DNA of 64,000 bases from Streptomyces sp. YIM 130001 (GCF_003574445.1 NZ_KZ984562.1:174860-238859); one strand, 5' to 3'; shown: positions 8,438 through 17,290, counted from the stretch's first letter. Notes: a model not told the origin generated them from the letters alone. Program-made: numbers and translations.

Positions 8438-9420
8438 TGTACAAGTACCGGCGCGGTACCCGCGCGGCCTCGGCAGCGGTCGCCGTACTCGCCCTGACGG
8501 CAGGCCTCGCCGCCTGCGGCGGTGACAGCCTGGAGGGCGACGACTCGGGCGAGAAGGGTTCCGGCAAGGGCGGCGGTTCGGGCAAGGGCACGATCGTCGT
8601 CGGTTCCGCCGGATTCACCGAGTCCAAGGTGATGGCCGAGCTCTACAGCCAGATACTCGCGGACGCCGGTTACAAGACGTCCATCAAGACCGTCGAGAAC
8701 CGCGAACTCTACGAACCCTCCCTGGAGAAGGGCCAGATCGACGTCGTACCGGAATACGCGGCGACGCTCGCCGAGTTCCTCAATACGGAGAAGAACGGAC
8801 CCGACGCGAAGCCGGTCGCCTCCAGCGATGTCGACGACACCGTGGCCGCTCTGGAGAAGCTCGCCGAACCGCTCGGGCTGAAGGTGCTCCCCCCGGGCAA
8901 GGCCGTCGATCAGAACGCCTTCGCGGTCACCAAGAAATACGCCGAGAAGAACGACCTCAAAACCCTCTCGGATCTCGGTAAGACGGATCTGAAGGTCAAG
9001 GTCGCGGCCGGTGACGAATGCGAGGTCCGCCCGTTCTGCGCCCCCGGTCTGAAGAAGACGTACGGAATCGACGTCACCGGAATCGACCCGAAGGGCGTCG
9101 GAACTCCGCAGGCGAAGCAGGCGGTCAAGGACGGCACCGATCAACTGGTGCTGACCACCACCACGGACGCGACTCTGGAGAACTTCGACCTCGTCCTGCT
9201 CGACGACGACAAGAAGCTGCAGAACGCGGACAACATCCTGCCGGTGGTCAACGCCAAGGACGCGGGCGACAAGGAGATTGCCGCCGCTCTCGGAAAACTG
9301 ACCGAAACGCTCACCACGGACGACCTGGTCCAGCTGAACCGGAAGGTGGACGCGGAGCGCGTGAAGGAGGCCGACGCGGCCAAGGAGTACCTCGAGTCCA
9401 AGGGCCTGACCGGCAAGTAG
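8437..9420 (+). CDS. OpuAC/OsmF-type substrate-binding lipoprotein
   Basis: A 327-residue lipoprotein: signal peptide with n-region KYRRGTR, hydrophobic core and lipobox LAAC followed by a Gly/Ser/Lys linker (about residues 24-50). The mature domain starts GTIVVGSAGFTESKVMAELY, the standard beginning of the OpuAC/ProX family (PF04069), and includes ENRELYEPSLEKGQIDVVPEY. It binds quaternary amines outside the membrane and delivers them to the two permeases. It closes the three-gene operon and is followed by a strong hairpin. Confidence 0.95.
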   Translation: MYKYRRGTRAASAAVAVLALTAGLAACGGDSLEGDDSGEKGSGKGGGSGKGTIVVGSAGFTESKVMAELYSQILADAGYKTSIKTVENRELYEPSLEKGQIDVVPEYAATLAEFLNTEKNGPDAKPVASSDVDDTVAALEKLAEPLGLKVLPPGKAVDQNAFAVTKKYAEKNDLKTLSDLGKTDLKVKVAAGDECEVRPFCAPGLKKTYGIDVTGIDPKGVGTPQAKQAVKDGTDQLVLTTTTDATLENFDLVLLDDDKKLQNADNILPVVNAKDAGDKEIAAALGKLTETLTTDDLVQLNRKVDAERVKEADAAKEYLESKGLTGK

Positions 9421-9442
9421 CGGCACCTGCCGGTCGCGTGAG

Positions 9443-9474
9443 CGGTCGGCCGGCAACGGGGGGCCGGCCGACCG
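9443..9474 (+). terminator. Hairpin terminator after the transporter operon
   Basis: Perfect 12-bp G/C stem (9443-9454 with 9463-9474) and 8-nt loop, 23 nt after the stop codon. There is no T-run, as is common for Streptomyces terminators. Confidence 0.7.
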
Positions 9475-9621
9475 GTGAGGGCGAGTCGCGCGGTGCGTGC
9501 TGAGGCCGGTCGGCGGGCGAGTACCGGAAGTCGACCGGTAAGTACCGGAAACACGCGCCTCTTTACGTAACCGCAAGGGAACAGATTGGCGGGCGGGGCT
9601 TCACAGGCCGCGTACGCGCGG

Positions 9622-9627
9622 TAAGTT
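9622..9627 (+). promoter_or_regulatory. -10 element of a leaderless promoter
   Basis: TAAGTT lies 7 nt before the ATG of the following coiled-coil membrane protein gene; there is no ribosome site. Confidence 0.45.
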
Positions 9628-9634
9628 TCTGGCC

Positions 9635-10744
9635 ATGCCACGAGGACGTCACCGCCATTCCCCACCCCTGCACAGGCTGCTGCCTCCCTCGACGATCGCG
9701 GGCGTGTCCGTTCTGTGCGCGTCCGGCGCCTGGCTGTTCGCGGAACCCGTGGTGCTGCGTTCGCTCGCCGCGGGCGCAGCCGCGGCCGCGGTGGTCGCCG
9801 CCGTGGTGATGCGCCGCTGGGACCGTACGGCGGGCAAGCGGGTGGCCGAGCTGACGCGCGCGCGGGCCGGCGACGAGTGGCGTCACGAGGAACTGGTGGC
9901 CGAACTGGAGTCGGACGTCGAGGAGTCGCGCGAGCTGCGTACCCGCCTCGAGAACAAGCTCCGTTCCAAGCGGGGCGAACTCGCGGCACTGCGCGGCGAG
10001 CACGCGGCACTGCTGCGTCGGTACGCGACGGCGGAGACCGAGCGGGCGAGCGCACTCGAGGGCCGCAGGCGGCTCGCGATAGAGGCGGCCGCACCGGCGA
10101 AGGCGCTGCCGCCCGCCGGCAGTGGCCCGGACAAGGGCGGCCCGCGCGGCACCACGACCGGCGGCCTCAGCCCGTCGCTGTACCTGCGGGCCGGAGTGGC
10201 CCTCGACAACCTCACGCGCAACGGCGCGGACCAGGCGAACGGATCGGCGCGCCGGACGGGTTCGGCCGCCGCGGCCTCCGGCGGCGACGCGGCCCCGGCC
10301 GAGCCTTCGCCGGGGGAGCCCGTCACCGGCGCCGCCTCCCACGAGCGCTCCACCGCCGAGACCGAGACGCCGGCCACGGAGCAGCGCGCTCTCTCCGGGC
10401 AGCAGAGCGCGGTGTCCGCCGCCGCGGCCGTCGTCCCGCACCGCCCCCGACGCGTGAGGGCGATGGGCGGCTTCGACTTCTTCGGTACGAAGGCGGACCC
10501 GGCCGACGGAACGGACGGGTCGGACGCGGCGGAGGAGCCCCGCGTGGCTGCCGACGACGTGCAGAACGAGGATCTGGCGGACGTGGTCGGCGCCGAGGCG
10601 CTGGCGATCCACAAGGCCGAGTCCGAGGCGGAGTTCCGTGCTCCGGGTGACGGGGAGCGAGCGGTGGGCCAGGTCATCGACCTCACGGCGCACGACGAGA
10701 CCGAACAGCTCGATGTGGCGGAGCTGCGGTCGGCGATCTCCTGA
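9635..10744 (+). CDS. Membrane protein with coiled coil, function unknown
   Basis: A 369-residue protein I do not recognise beyond being conserved in style with Streptomyces proteins. Two hydrophobic segments (about residues 20-33 and 36-59) anchor it; residues ~65-150 are strongly heptad-like and charged (VAELESDVEESRELRTRLENK), predicting a coiled coil. The rest is Ala/Gly/Pro/Glu-rich low complexity with a short conserved-looking end (MGGFDFFGTK and EDLADVVGAEALAIHKAESEAEFRAPG). A scaffold role at the membrane is possible but not shown. Confidence 0.75.
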   Translation: MPRGRHRHSPPLHRLLPPSTIAGVSVLCASGAWLFAEPVVLRSLAAGAAAAAVVAAVVMRRWDRTAGKRVAELTRARAGDEWRHEELVAELESDVEESRELRTRLENKLRSKRGELAALRGEHAALLRRYATAETERASALEGRRRLAIEAAAPAKALPPAGSGPDKGGPRGTTTGGLSPSLYLRAGVALDNLTRNGADQANGSARRTGSAAAASGGDAAPAEPSPGEPVTGAASHERSTAETETPATEQRALSGQQSAVSAAAAVVPHRPRRVRAMGGFDFFGTKADPADGTDGSDAAEEPRVAADDVQNEDLADVVGAEALAIHKAESEAEFRAPGDGERAVGQVIDLTAHDETEQLDVAELRSAIS

Positions 10745-10789
10745 GGGAGGCGTGCCACCGGACGGCGTTCCCGTCGTCCGAGATCCATC

Positions 10790-10823
10790 CGAATCGTCCG
10801 GTCCCTGTGGGCCGGACGATTCG
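10790..10823. terminator. Bidirectional terminator between convergent genes
   Basis: Perfect 12-bp stem (10790-10801 with 10812-10823) and 10-nt loop, between the coiled-coil protein gene and the convergent PH-domain gene. Confidence 0.7.
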
Positions 10824-10931
10824 TGTATGGCGGTCAGTTGGCGCGGCAGAGCCTTCGGGTCAGTGCATTCGGGGCACACCTGGGTGGTGTCCCCGCAGGC
10901 CGTGCGCCGTGCGGGACTTCTGGGCCGCGGC

Positions 10932-12290
10932 TCAAGCCATCCACCGGTCCGGCCGCGCCGTGCGGCGGCCCGTGCGGGAGCGGTCCGCCTGGGAGTGCAG
11001 CAGCTTCGCCGCCTCCTCCTCGTCCCGCATCCGCGCCGCGACACTCGTATTGGCCCCGGTCTCCACGTGGATGTCCGCCACGCCCTTGCGGCGCATCCAC
11101 GGCCCCTGGAGCAGTCGCACACTCTGCACCTTCGCGTGCGGCACCAGGGCCAGGGTGCGCGTGAGCCGTCCGTGCCGGGACGCGAACACCGTGTCCGTCA
11201 CGGCGAGTCCGTGCCCTCGCCACCACACCGGCACGCACCAGGCGGCGCGGGCCGGCGGCGCGGAGAGCTCCGTCGGCACGGTCACCCCGGGCAGGATCCG
11301 GGCGATCAGCTCCTGGGCGATCTCGCGGGGGGCGACCGGCACGAGCAGGTCGTTGGCGGAGCCCGCCACGTCCAGTTCGACGCGGACCCAGCCGCGCCGC
11401 CGCCACAGGGGCGGCTCGACGATCCGCACGGCCTGTACGCGGCCGGGCGGCACCGTCTCGTGGGCCTTGTCGAGCAGCCCGTGGTCGATCCGCAGGCCGT
11501 CCGGCGAATCGCCCACGGTCCAGTCGTACTCCTTCACGTAACGGCCCACCGTGCTGGCGAAGGCGGCGCCGAGCAGGGGGATGCCGGTGCCGATGAGCAG
11601 GCCGATGCTGTGCGTGGTGAACCACAGGAAGGGCGGTCCGGCGAGCGCTCCGAGCAGGAGCAGCCAGCTGGAGCCGGAGAGCAGCAGTGCGATGAACAGG
11701 GTCCGCGGGGGGACGTGCAGCAGCTGTTCGGACGGGGCCTCGCCGACATCGTTGGCCGTCTCGGGGGCGAAACCGGCGGCCCGGGCGAGCAGTTCGGCGC
11801 GCAGGGCCCGTGCGTCCGTGTCCGAGAGGAAGGCCAACTCGTCCTTGGAGTCGGTGCCGATGACGTCCATCTTGAGCTTGCTCACGCCGAGGAAGCGGGC
11901 GAGCAGGGGCTGGTTGATGTCGACGGCCTGCAGCCGGTCGAGCCGGATGTGGGCGGTACGCCGGAAGACCAGGCCGGTCCGGATGCGCAGCTCGGTGTCG
12001 GTGACCGAGAAATGCATGAACCACCAGCTGAGGAAGCCGTACAGGGCCGCGGCCGGCAGGAGGACGCCCAGGCCGATCAGCAGGTGCGTGCCGGTGAGGT
12101 CGGAGAGCCGGCGCTGTGCCTGGTCGAAGTCGTGCACCGCCCAGCCGACGAGCACGGCGACCGGAGCCCAGGCGCGGCGCAGTGGTGTGACGGGGTGCAG
12201 GCGGCGTTCCGTGCCGCTGGGGCGGCCGGGGGCGTCTTCCTCGGCCGCACCGCCGCCCGTGCTCTCCGCGGCCCCCTTCTCGCTGGTCAC
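10932..12290 (-). CDS. Bacterial PH-domain (DUF304/bPH_2) membrane protein, large subunit
   Basis: A 452-residue protein of the YdbT type. It has two pairs of membrane helices (around residues 33-75 and 160-205) and several bPH_2 modules marked by RRTAHIRLDRLQAVDINQPLLARFLG, AHETVPPGRVQAVRIVEPPLW and LVPHAKVQSVRLLQGPWMRRKGVADIHV. Its GTG start overlaps the stop of the upstream PH-domain gene (GTGA), so the two are coupled and probably form a membrane complex. The homologous Bacillus pair YdbS-YdbT has been linked to tolerance of other strains' toxins; the molecular role is unknown. Confidence 0.88.
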   Translation of the reverse strand: MTSEKGAAESTGGGAAEEDAPGRPSGTERRLHPVTPLRRAWAPVAVLVGWAVHDFDQAQRRLSDLTGTHLLIGLGVLLPAAALYGFLSWWFMHFSVTDTELRIRTGLVFRRTAHIRLDRLQAVDINQPLLARFLGVSKLKMDVIGTDSKDELAFLSDTDARALRAELLARAAGFAPETANDVGEAPSEQLLHVPPRTLFIALLLSGSSWLLLLGALAGPPFLWFTTHSIGLLIGTGIPLLGAAFASTVGRYVKEYDWTVGDSPDGLRIDHGLLDKAHETVPPGRVQAVRIVEPPLWRRRGWVRVELDVAGSANDLLVPVAPREIAQELIARILPGVTVPTELSAPPARAAWCVPVWWRGHGLAVTDTVFASRHGRLTRTLALVPHAKVQSVRLLQGPWMRRKGVADIHVETGANTSVAARMRDEEEAAKLLHSQADRSRTGRRTARPDRWMA

Positions 12291-12859
12291 AGCCCCGCCG
12301 AACGGGCCTCGCCCAGCTCCGTGAGCCGGTCCCGCAGACGTTCCGCCTCGGCCGGCTCGAGTCCCGGGATCGTCGCGTCGGTCGCCGCCGCGGCCGTGTG
12401 CAACTGCAGGCTCGCCAGTCCGAACTTCCGCTGGAACGGCCCCGATTCGACCTCCACCAGCTGCATCCGCCCGTACGGCACCACGGTCTGCTCGTGCCAC
12501 AGAACGCCGCGCTGGATGAGCAGATCGTCCGCCCGCTCGGCGTACCGCCAGGAGCGCCAGTTCCGTCCGAGCAGCGGCCAGCCCCAGGCCAGGAACCCGA
12601 TCGGGACCAGGGCGAACGTCGCCCACGGGGGCCCGGCGAAGATCCCGAGCAGCACGCCCGTCGCCACCGCGAGCGGCACCATCCACAGCGCGAGCAGCAG
12701 CCGACGCATCCGCAGCATCGCGTGCGGCAACCCTGTCCAGACCGGCTCGTCCTGCCGGACGGACTCCACCGGCTCGTCCTGCCGGACCGGCTCGACCGGC
12801 TCGTCCCGCCCGACCGGCTCGTCCTGTCCGTCAGCGGCGTCCGTCATCCCCGTATCCAT
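12287..12859 (-). CDS. Bacterial PH-domain (DUF304/bPH_2) membrane protein, small subunit
   Basis: A 190-residue YdbS-like protein: an acidic N-terminal tail built from DEPV repeats (residues 13-38), two membrane helices (about 52-70 and 72-92), then one bPH_2 domain with LLIQRGVLWHEQTVVPYGRMQLVEV and RKFGLASLQLHTAAA. It is coupled to the larger PH protein downstream. TAGGGT lies 6 nt before the ATG, consistent with a leaderless mRNA; only 32 bp separate it from the divergent nuoD2 start. Confidence 0.88.
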   Translation of the reverse strand: MDTGMTDAADGQDEPVGRDEPVEPVRQDEPVESVRQDEPVWTGLPHAMLRMRRLLLALWMVPLAVATGVLLGIFAGPPWATFALVPIGFLAWGWPLLGRNWRSWRYAERADDLLIQRGVLWHEQTVVPYGRMQLVEVESGPFQRKFGLASLQLHTAAAATDATIPGLEPAEAERLRDRLTELGEARSAGL

Positions 12860-12865
12860 GTGTCC

Positions 12866-12871
12866 ACCCTA
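12866..12871 (-). promoter_or_regulatory. -10 element of a leaderless promoter for the PH-domain operon
   Basis: TAGGGT on the - strand, 6 nt before the start ATG of the small PH-domain protein. Confidence 0.45.
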
Positions 12872-12891
12872 TGTACGAGAGACTGTTCGCC

Positions 12892-14043
12892 ATGAGTCCC
12901 AAGACGGAGACCATGGTCGGGATCGGCGGCGCCGCGGAGAGCACCGACATGGTGCTGAACATCGGCCCCCAGCATCCGTCCACCCATGGCGTGCTGCGAC
13001 TGCGCCTCGTCCTCGACGGTGAGCGGATCCTGCAGGCGGAGCCGGTCATCGGCTATATGCACCGAGGGGCGGAGAAGCTCTTCGAGGCGCGCGACTACCG
13101 GCAGATCATCATGCTCGCGAACCGCCACGACTGGCTGTCCGCGTTCTCCAACGAACTCGGCGTGGTCCTCGCCGTCGAGCGGATGCTCGGGATGGAGGTC
13201 CCGGAGCGGGCCGTCTGGCTGCGCACCCTGCTCGCCGAGCTCAACCGCGTACTCAATCACTTGATGTTCCTCGGCTCGTACCCGCTCGAACTGGGCGGAA
13301 TCACCCCGATGTTCCACGCCTTCCGGGAACGCGAGGAGCTCCAGGCGGCCCTCGAGGAGGTCTCCGGCGGCCGGATGCACTTCATGTTCAACCGGGTCGG
13401 CGGCCTCAAGGAGGACCTTCCGCTCGGGTGGACGTCGCGGGCCCGCCAGGCGGTTGCCTCGGTCCGCTCGCGGATGGACGTCTACGACCGTCTGGTGCTC
13501 GGCAACGAGATCTTCCGCGGCCGCACCAGGGGAGTGGGCGCACTGACCCCGGAGGCCGCGCACTCCTACGGGGTGAGCGGCCCGATCGCCCGCGCCTCCG
13601 GTGTCGACTTCGACCTCAGGCGCGACGAGCCGTACCTGGCTTACGGGGAGCTGCAGTCCGTGCTCAAGGTGGTCACCCGGCAGGAGGGCGACTGCCTGGC
13701 TCGCTTCGAGTGCCTGCTCGAGCAGAGCCACAACGCGCTCGACCTCGCCGACGCCTGCCTCGACCGCCTCGCCGACCTGCCGCCTGGCCCGGTCAACCAG
13801 CGACTGCCGAAGGTCCTCAAGGCCCCCGAGGGCCACACCTACGCCTGGACCGAGAACCCGCTCGGGATCAACGGCTACTACCTGGTGTCCAAGGGCGAGA
13901 AGACCCCGTACCGGCTCAAGCTGCGGTCCGCCTCGTACAACAACATCCAGGCGCTGGCGGAGCTGCTGCCCGGGACGCTGGTCTCGGACATGGTGGCGAT
14001 CCTGGGGTCACTGTTCTTCGTCGTCGGGGACATCGACAAGTAG
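12892..14043 (+). CDS. nuoD2: Orphan NuoD-like 49-kDa subunit homologue (NADH-quinone oxidoreductase subunit D family)
   Basis: A 383-residue homologue of complex I subunit NuoD, encoded alone rather than in a nuo operon. Conserved near-quinone features are present: IGPQHPSTHGVLRL with His28 and His32, and MHRGAEKL with Arg58. The position of the quinone-contacting Tyr of complex I (DYLH/DYVS in canonical proteins) is Trp81 in RHDWLSAF, so it may not act as a normal quinone site. The C-terminus ends VAILGSLFFVVGDIDK. The ATG was chosen for the conserved start; another lies 7 codons upstream. It overlaps the convergent methyltransferase gene by 36 nt. Confidence 0.9.
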   Translation: MSPKTETMVGIGGAAESTDMVLNIGPQHPSTHGVLRLRLVLDGERILQAEPVIGYMHRGAEKLFEARDYRQIIMLANRHDWLSAFSNELGVVLAVERMLGMEVPERAVWLRTLLAELNRVLNHLMFLGSYPLELGGITPMFHAFREREELQAALEEVSGGRMHFMFNRVGGLKEDLPLGWTSRARQAVASVRSRMDVYDRLVLGNEIFRGRTRGVGALTPEAAHSYGVSGPIARASGVDFDLRRDEPYLAYGELQSVLKVVTRQEGDCLARFECLLEQSHNALDLADACLDRLADLPPGPVNQRLPKVLKAPEGHTYAWTENPLGINGYYLVSKGEKTPYRLKLRSASYNNIQALAELLPGTLVSDMVAILGSLFFVVGDIDK

Positions 14044-15126
14044 GCCTCGCAGCAGCCCGGTCGCCACGCCGACGGGCTGCGCCAGCCACCCGAAGTCGCC
14101 GAGGCCGCCGAGGGCGGTGAGTTCGGCCGCCTCGCCCGCGGACGCGAGGGCCCGCACGTAGGCCGTCGGATCGGTGGACGCGAGGGACAGCGGTGGACGG
14201 ACGCCCGAGATGCCGAGGGCGGCGAGTGCGGCCCGCTGGGTGGTCAGGACCGGCTCCGCGCCGCCGGCGGTGAGCGCACCGGCTGCCGCGCACGCGTCGA
14301 GGGCCACGTGCGCGGTGAGGTCGCAGGAGCCGTCGGGTACGGGCCGGCACTCGCGGCCGTCGCGGAAGCCGGTCAGGGTTCCGAAGGCGGGACGGTCCAC
14401 GCGCGCGTGGCTGTAGTCCACGGCGACCGCGAGGCCGGCCGCGAGCGTGCCCACCGCGGCGGCCCAGGCCTCGTCGCGGGTACGGCCCGACTCGGCGCGC
14501 AGACCGGGCTCGTCGGCCGGCGGCCACCAGCGTTCCAGCCAGCGGGCGTCGGCGGCGGGGGGTGGGCCGGAGAGGGACTCGGTGCCGTCGGGGGTGACGT
14601 GGACGAGGCGCGGGTGGCCGTCGCGGTCGTTCTCGACGATGTCCAGGGGCACGTTGTCGAGCCATTCGTTGGCGAAGAGCAGGCCGGTGACGTCCTCGGG
14701 AGGCGTGGCGGTCCACTCGATGCGGGGGTCGTCCAGACCGGCCGGGCGGGCCGCGCGTTCCACCGCCCACGCGCGCGTGCGGGACGCCACCGGTGCCGGC
14801 AGTGCGGCGAGCACGCCTGCGGTCAACTCGCCGTGGCCTGCGCCCAGATCCACAAAAGCCAGTTCGTCCGGGTGCCCGAGCGCCTCGTCGACCCGGTGGA
14901 GCAGCCGGGCGACAGCGGCCGCGAACAGCGGTGAGGCGTGCACCGAGGTGCGGAAGTGCCGGCCCGGTCCCTCCGCCCGCAGGTAGAAGCCGCCCGGCCC
15001 GTACAGCGCCGCCTCGGCGGCCTCCCGCCAGCCGGTCGACCCGCTGTGCGGACGGGCACTCACGCCGTCGTCCGCCCGGTCGCCCGGCCCGTTGTCCTGC
15101 CCGCCGCTCGCCTCATCCGTGGTCAC
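14008..15126 (-). CDS. MidA/NDUFAF7-type SAM-dependent methyltransferase
   Basis: A 372-residue class I methyltransferase of the COG1565 family. The SAM-binding motif is FVDLGAGHGELTAGVL, followed by ATPPEDVTGLLFANEWLDNVPLDIV and GLAVAVDYSHARVDRP, all features of MidA/NDUFAF7. In mitochondria NDUFAF7 dimethylates an arginine of NDUFS2, the NuoD homologue; here the gene lies tail-to-tail with, and overlaps, an orphan nuoD. A GTG start was taken because TAACCT lies 7 nt upstream and no ribosome site is seen. It carries two exact CACGCGCGCGTG palindromes, in different reading frames. Confidence 0.9.
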   Translation of the reverse strand: MTTDEASGGQDNGPGDRADDGVSARPHSGSTGWREAAEAALYGPGGFYLRAEGPGRHFRTSVHASPLFAAAVARLLHRVDEALGHPDELAFVDLGAGHGELTAGVLAALPAPVASRTRAWAVERAARPAGLDDPRIEWTATPPEDVTGLLFANEWLDNVPLDIVENDRDGHPRLVHVTPDGTESLSGPPPAADARWLERWWPPADEPGLRAESGRTRDEAWAAAVGTLAAGLAVAVDYSHARVDRPAFGTLTGFRDGRECRPVPDGSCDLTAHVALDACAAAGALTAGGAEPVLTTQRAALAALGISGVRPPLSLASTDPTAYVRALASAGEAAELTALGGLGDFGWLAQPVGVATGLLRGLLVDVPDDEEQ

Positions 15127-15133
15127 GACAACG

Positions 15134-15139
15134 AGGTTA
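15134..15139 (-). promoter_or_regulatory. -10 element of a leaderless promoter for the methyltransferase
   Basis: TAACCT on the - strand, 7 nt before the GTG start. No convincing -35 box. Confidence 0.4.
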
Positions 15140-15208
15140 GGTCGCGCTACTGGACCGGGAGCCTCCACCTTGGGGAGTACGAGGAGGACGCAGGGATCGG
15201 CCCTGCGG

Positions 15209-15241
15209 TTGACCCCGGCCCGTGCGTGCCGTACCTACGCT
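15209..15241 (+). promoter_or_regulatory. Promoter of the sensor kinase gene
   Basis: TTGACC (15209-15214) with a 17-nt spacer to TACCTA (15232-15237), overlapping TACGCT (15236-15241) which lies 7 nt before the GTG start. Either -10 gives a leaderless or nearly leaderless mRNA. Confidence 0.5.
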
Positions 15242-15248
15242 GGGTTAC

Positions 15249-16463
15249 GTGCAGCGCTTCTACGACTTCCTCCGCAGACATCCGACAGGTGTCGACAGTT
15301 TCTGGGCTGTCGTCCTGTTGCTGGTGAGTGTGGTCAGCGTCGCGTCCAACGTGGATGTGAACGGTGAGAGCCCCGGCAGGGGCCCGGAGGCCGTGGCCGT
15401 CGCGGTCACGCTTCTGCTGTCCCTGGTGGTGGCGCTCCGGCGCAGGCTTCCGGAGCGGATGCTGCTCCTCGCCGCGGCGACCGGTGTGATCCAGGTGGTC
15501 ACCGATGTCCAGGTGCTGCCGGCCAACTTCGCCATGCTCGTGATCATCTATTCGACGGCGGCCGAAGGGGCCCCGTGGTCACGCCGGTTCGGGCTCGTGG
15601 GCGGACTGCTCGCGGCGCCCGTCGCCCAGCTGCGCTGGCCCGAGGAAAACGTCAGCGCCGCCGGGAACGTCCTGTTCACCGCCTTCCTGATGGTGCCTTT
15701 CGTGCTCGCCTGGGTGCTCGGCGACTCGATACGCACCCGGCGGGCCTACTTCGCGCAGCTCGAGGAGCGGGCCAACCGTCTGGAGAAGGAGCGCGAGGCG
15801 CAGTCCAAGGTCGCTGTCGCCGCCGAGCGCGCCCGGATCGCCCGCGAGCTGCACGACGTCGTCGCGCACAACGTCTCGGTGATGGTGGTCCAGGCGGACG
15901 GGGCGGCGTACGTCATGGATGCCGCCCCCGACCAAGCGCGCAAGGCCCTGGAGACCATCTCGGGCACCGGCCGCCAGGCCCTCGCGGAGATGCGCCGGCT
16001 GCTCGGCGTGCTGCGTACCGGTGAGCAGCGCGAGACCGGCGAGTACGTGCCACAGCCCGACGTCGAGCAGATCGACGAGCTCGTCGAGCAGTGCCGCGAG
16101 TCGGGTCTGACCGTCGACTTCAAGATCGAGGGCACCCCGCGGCCCTTGCCGAGCGGCGTGGAGCTCACCGCGTACCGCATCGTGCAGGAGGCGCTCACCA
16201 ACACCCGCAAGCACGGCGGCGACAACGCCGGTGCCAGCGTCCGCATCGTCTACTTCGACGACGGTCTCGGCCTGCTGATCGAGGACGACGGCAAGGGCGC
16301 GCCGCACGAGATGTACGAGGACGGCGGCGCGGACGGCAGCGGCCACGGGCTGATCGGCATGCGGGAGCGCGTCGGTATGGTCGGCGGGACCCTGGACGCG
16401 GGGCCGCGGCCCGGCGGTGGGTTCCGGATCAGTGCCCTGCTGCCCCTCAAGCCCGCCCACTGA
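15249..16463 (+). CDS. Sensor histidine kinase, NarL/DesK type
   Basis: A 404-residue membrane kinase. Four or five hydrophobic segments fill residues 15-160, then comes a coiled helix and the dimerization/phosphoacceptor motif ERARIARELHDVVAHNVSVM with His202 as the likely phosphorylated residue. The ATPase domain carries YRIVQEALTNTRKH, LLIEDDGKG and GHGLIGMRERV. It partners the LuxR-type regulator 49 bp downstream. The GTG start was chosen because promoter elements end 7 nt before it. No extracytoplasmic sensor domain is present, so the signal is probably sensed within the membrane. Confidence 0.92.
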   Translation: MQRFYDFLRRHPTGVDSFWAVVLLLVSVVSVASNVDVNGESPGRGPEAVAVAVTLLLSLVVALRRRLPERMLLLAAATGVIQVVTDVQVLPANFAMLVIIYSTAAEGAPWSRRFGLVGGLLAAPVAQLRWPEENVSAAGNVLFTAFLMVPFVLAWVLGDSIRTRRAYFAQLEERANRLEKEREAQSKVAVAAERARIARELHDVVAHNVSVMVVQADGAAYVMDAAPDQARKALETISGTGRQALAEMRRLLGVLRTGEQRETGEYVPQPDVEQIDELVEQCRESGLTVDFKIEGTPRPLPSGVELTAYRIVQEALTNTRKHGGDNAGASVRIVYFDDGLGLLIEDDGKGAPHEMYEDGGADGSGHGLIGMRERVGMVGGTLDAGPRPGGGFRISALLPLKPAH

Positions 16464-16512
16464 CCGTAGCCGTCGCCGGCGCCCCGCCGACGACCCCCTG
16501 GAGGGACCCGCC

Positions 16513-17235
16513 TTGGACAGCCAGCCGATCCGCGTGATGCTCGTCGACGACCAGGTGCTGCTGCGCACCGGTTTCCGTATGGTGCTCGCCGCGCAGCCGG
16601 ACATGGAGGTGGTCGCCGAGGCGGGCGACGGTGCTGAGGCGCTGGAGGTTCTGCGTTCCACGGCGGTGGACGTGGTCCTGATGGACGTCCGGATGCCGCG
16701 CCTCGACGGCGTCGAGGCGACGACCCGGATCTGCGCGCCCGCCAAGGCCGCGGCGGCGGCCGGCCGCACCGATGCGGAGAAGCACGGCCCGAAGGTGCTC
16801 ATCCTGACCACCTTCGACCTCGACGAGTACGCCTTCTCCGGGCTCAAGGCCGGTGCCTCGGGCTTCATGCTCAAGGACGTGCCGCCCGGTGAGCTGCTCG
16901 CCGCCATCCGCGCCGTGCACAGCGGTGACGCGGTCGTCGCACCGTCCACCACGCGCCGGCTGCTCGACCGCTTCTCGCCGATGCTGCCGCACACCGGGGC
17001 GGGGCCGCAGCACAAGGAGCTGGAGCGGCTCACCGACCGCGAGCGCGAGGTCATGGTCCTGGTCGCCCAGGGCCTCTCGAACGGCGAGATCGCTGCCCGT
17101 CTGGTGCTCTCCGAGGCCACGGTCAAGACCCACGTGGGGCGGATCCTCACCAAGCTCGGCCTGCGCGACCGGGTGCAGGTGGTGGTGCTGGCCTACGAGA
17201 CGGGGCTCGTGCGGGCGGGCGGCGGAGCCGGCTGA
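16513..17235 (+). CDS. Response regulator, NarL/LuxR family
   Basis: A 240-residue partner of the upstream kinase. The receiver domain has the acidic pair in MLVDDQVLLRTG, the phosphorylation Asp in VDVVLMDVRMPRLDG and LTTFDLDEYAF, with an insertion of about 15 residues (AKAAAAAGRTDAEKHGP) before the T motif. The C-terminal LuxR helix-turn-helix is LTDREREVMVLVAQGLSNGEIAARL with SEATVKTHVGRIL. The TTG start is supported by GGAGGGA six nt upstream; no better start keeps the receiver intact. Targets unknown. Confidence 0.93.
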   Translation: MDSQPIRVMLVDDQVLLRTGFRMVLAAQPDMEVVAEAGDGAEALEVLRSTAVDVVLMDVRMPRLDGVEATTRICAPAKAAAAAGRTDAEKHGPKVLILTTFDLDEYAFSGLKAGASGFMLKDVPPGELLAAIRAVHSGDAVVAPSTTRRLLDRFSPMLPHTGAGPQHKELERLTDREREVMVLVAQGLSNGEIAARLVLSEATVKTHVGRILTKLGLRDRVQVVVLAYETGLVRAGGGAG

Positions 17236-17276
17236 CGCGCTCCCTGGCGCTGTCCGGGGCGTTTTCCGGGGTGCTG

Positions 17277-17290
17277 TCCCGCGCGCGGGA
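17277..17290. repeat. G/C palindrome between convergent regulator genes
   Basis: TCCCGCGCGCGGGA, a perfect 14-bp palindrome in the 82-bp gap between the response regulator and the convergent ArsR-type gene. It may serve as a terminator stem together with nearby G/C repeats. Confidence 0.4.
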
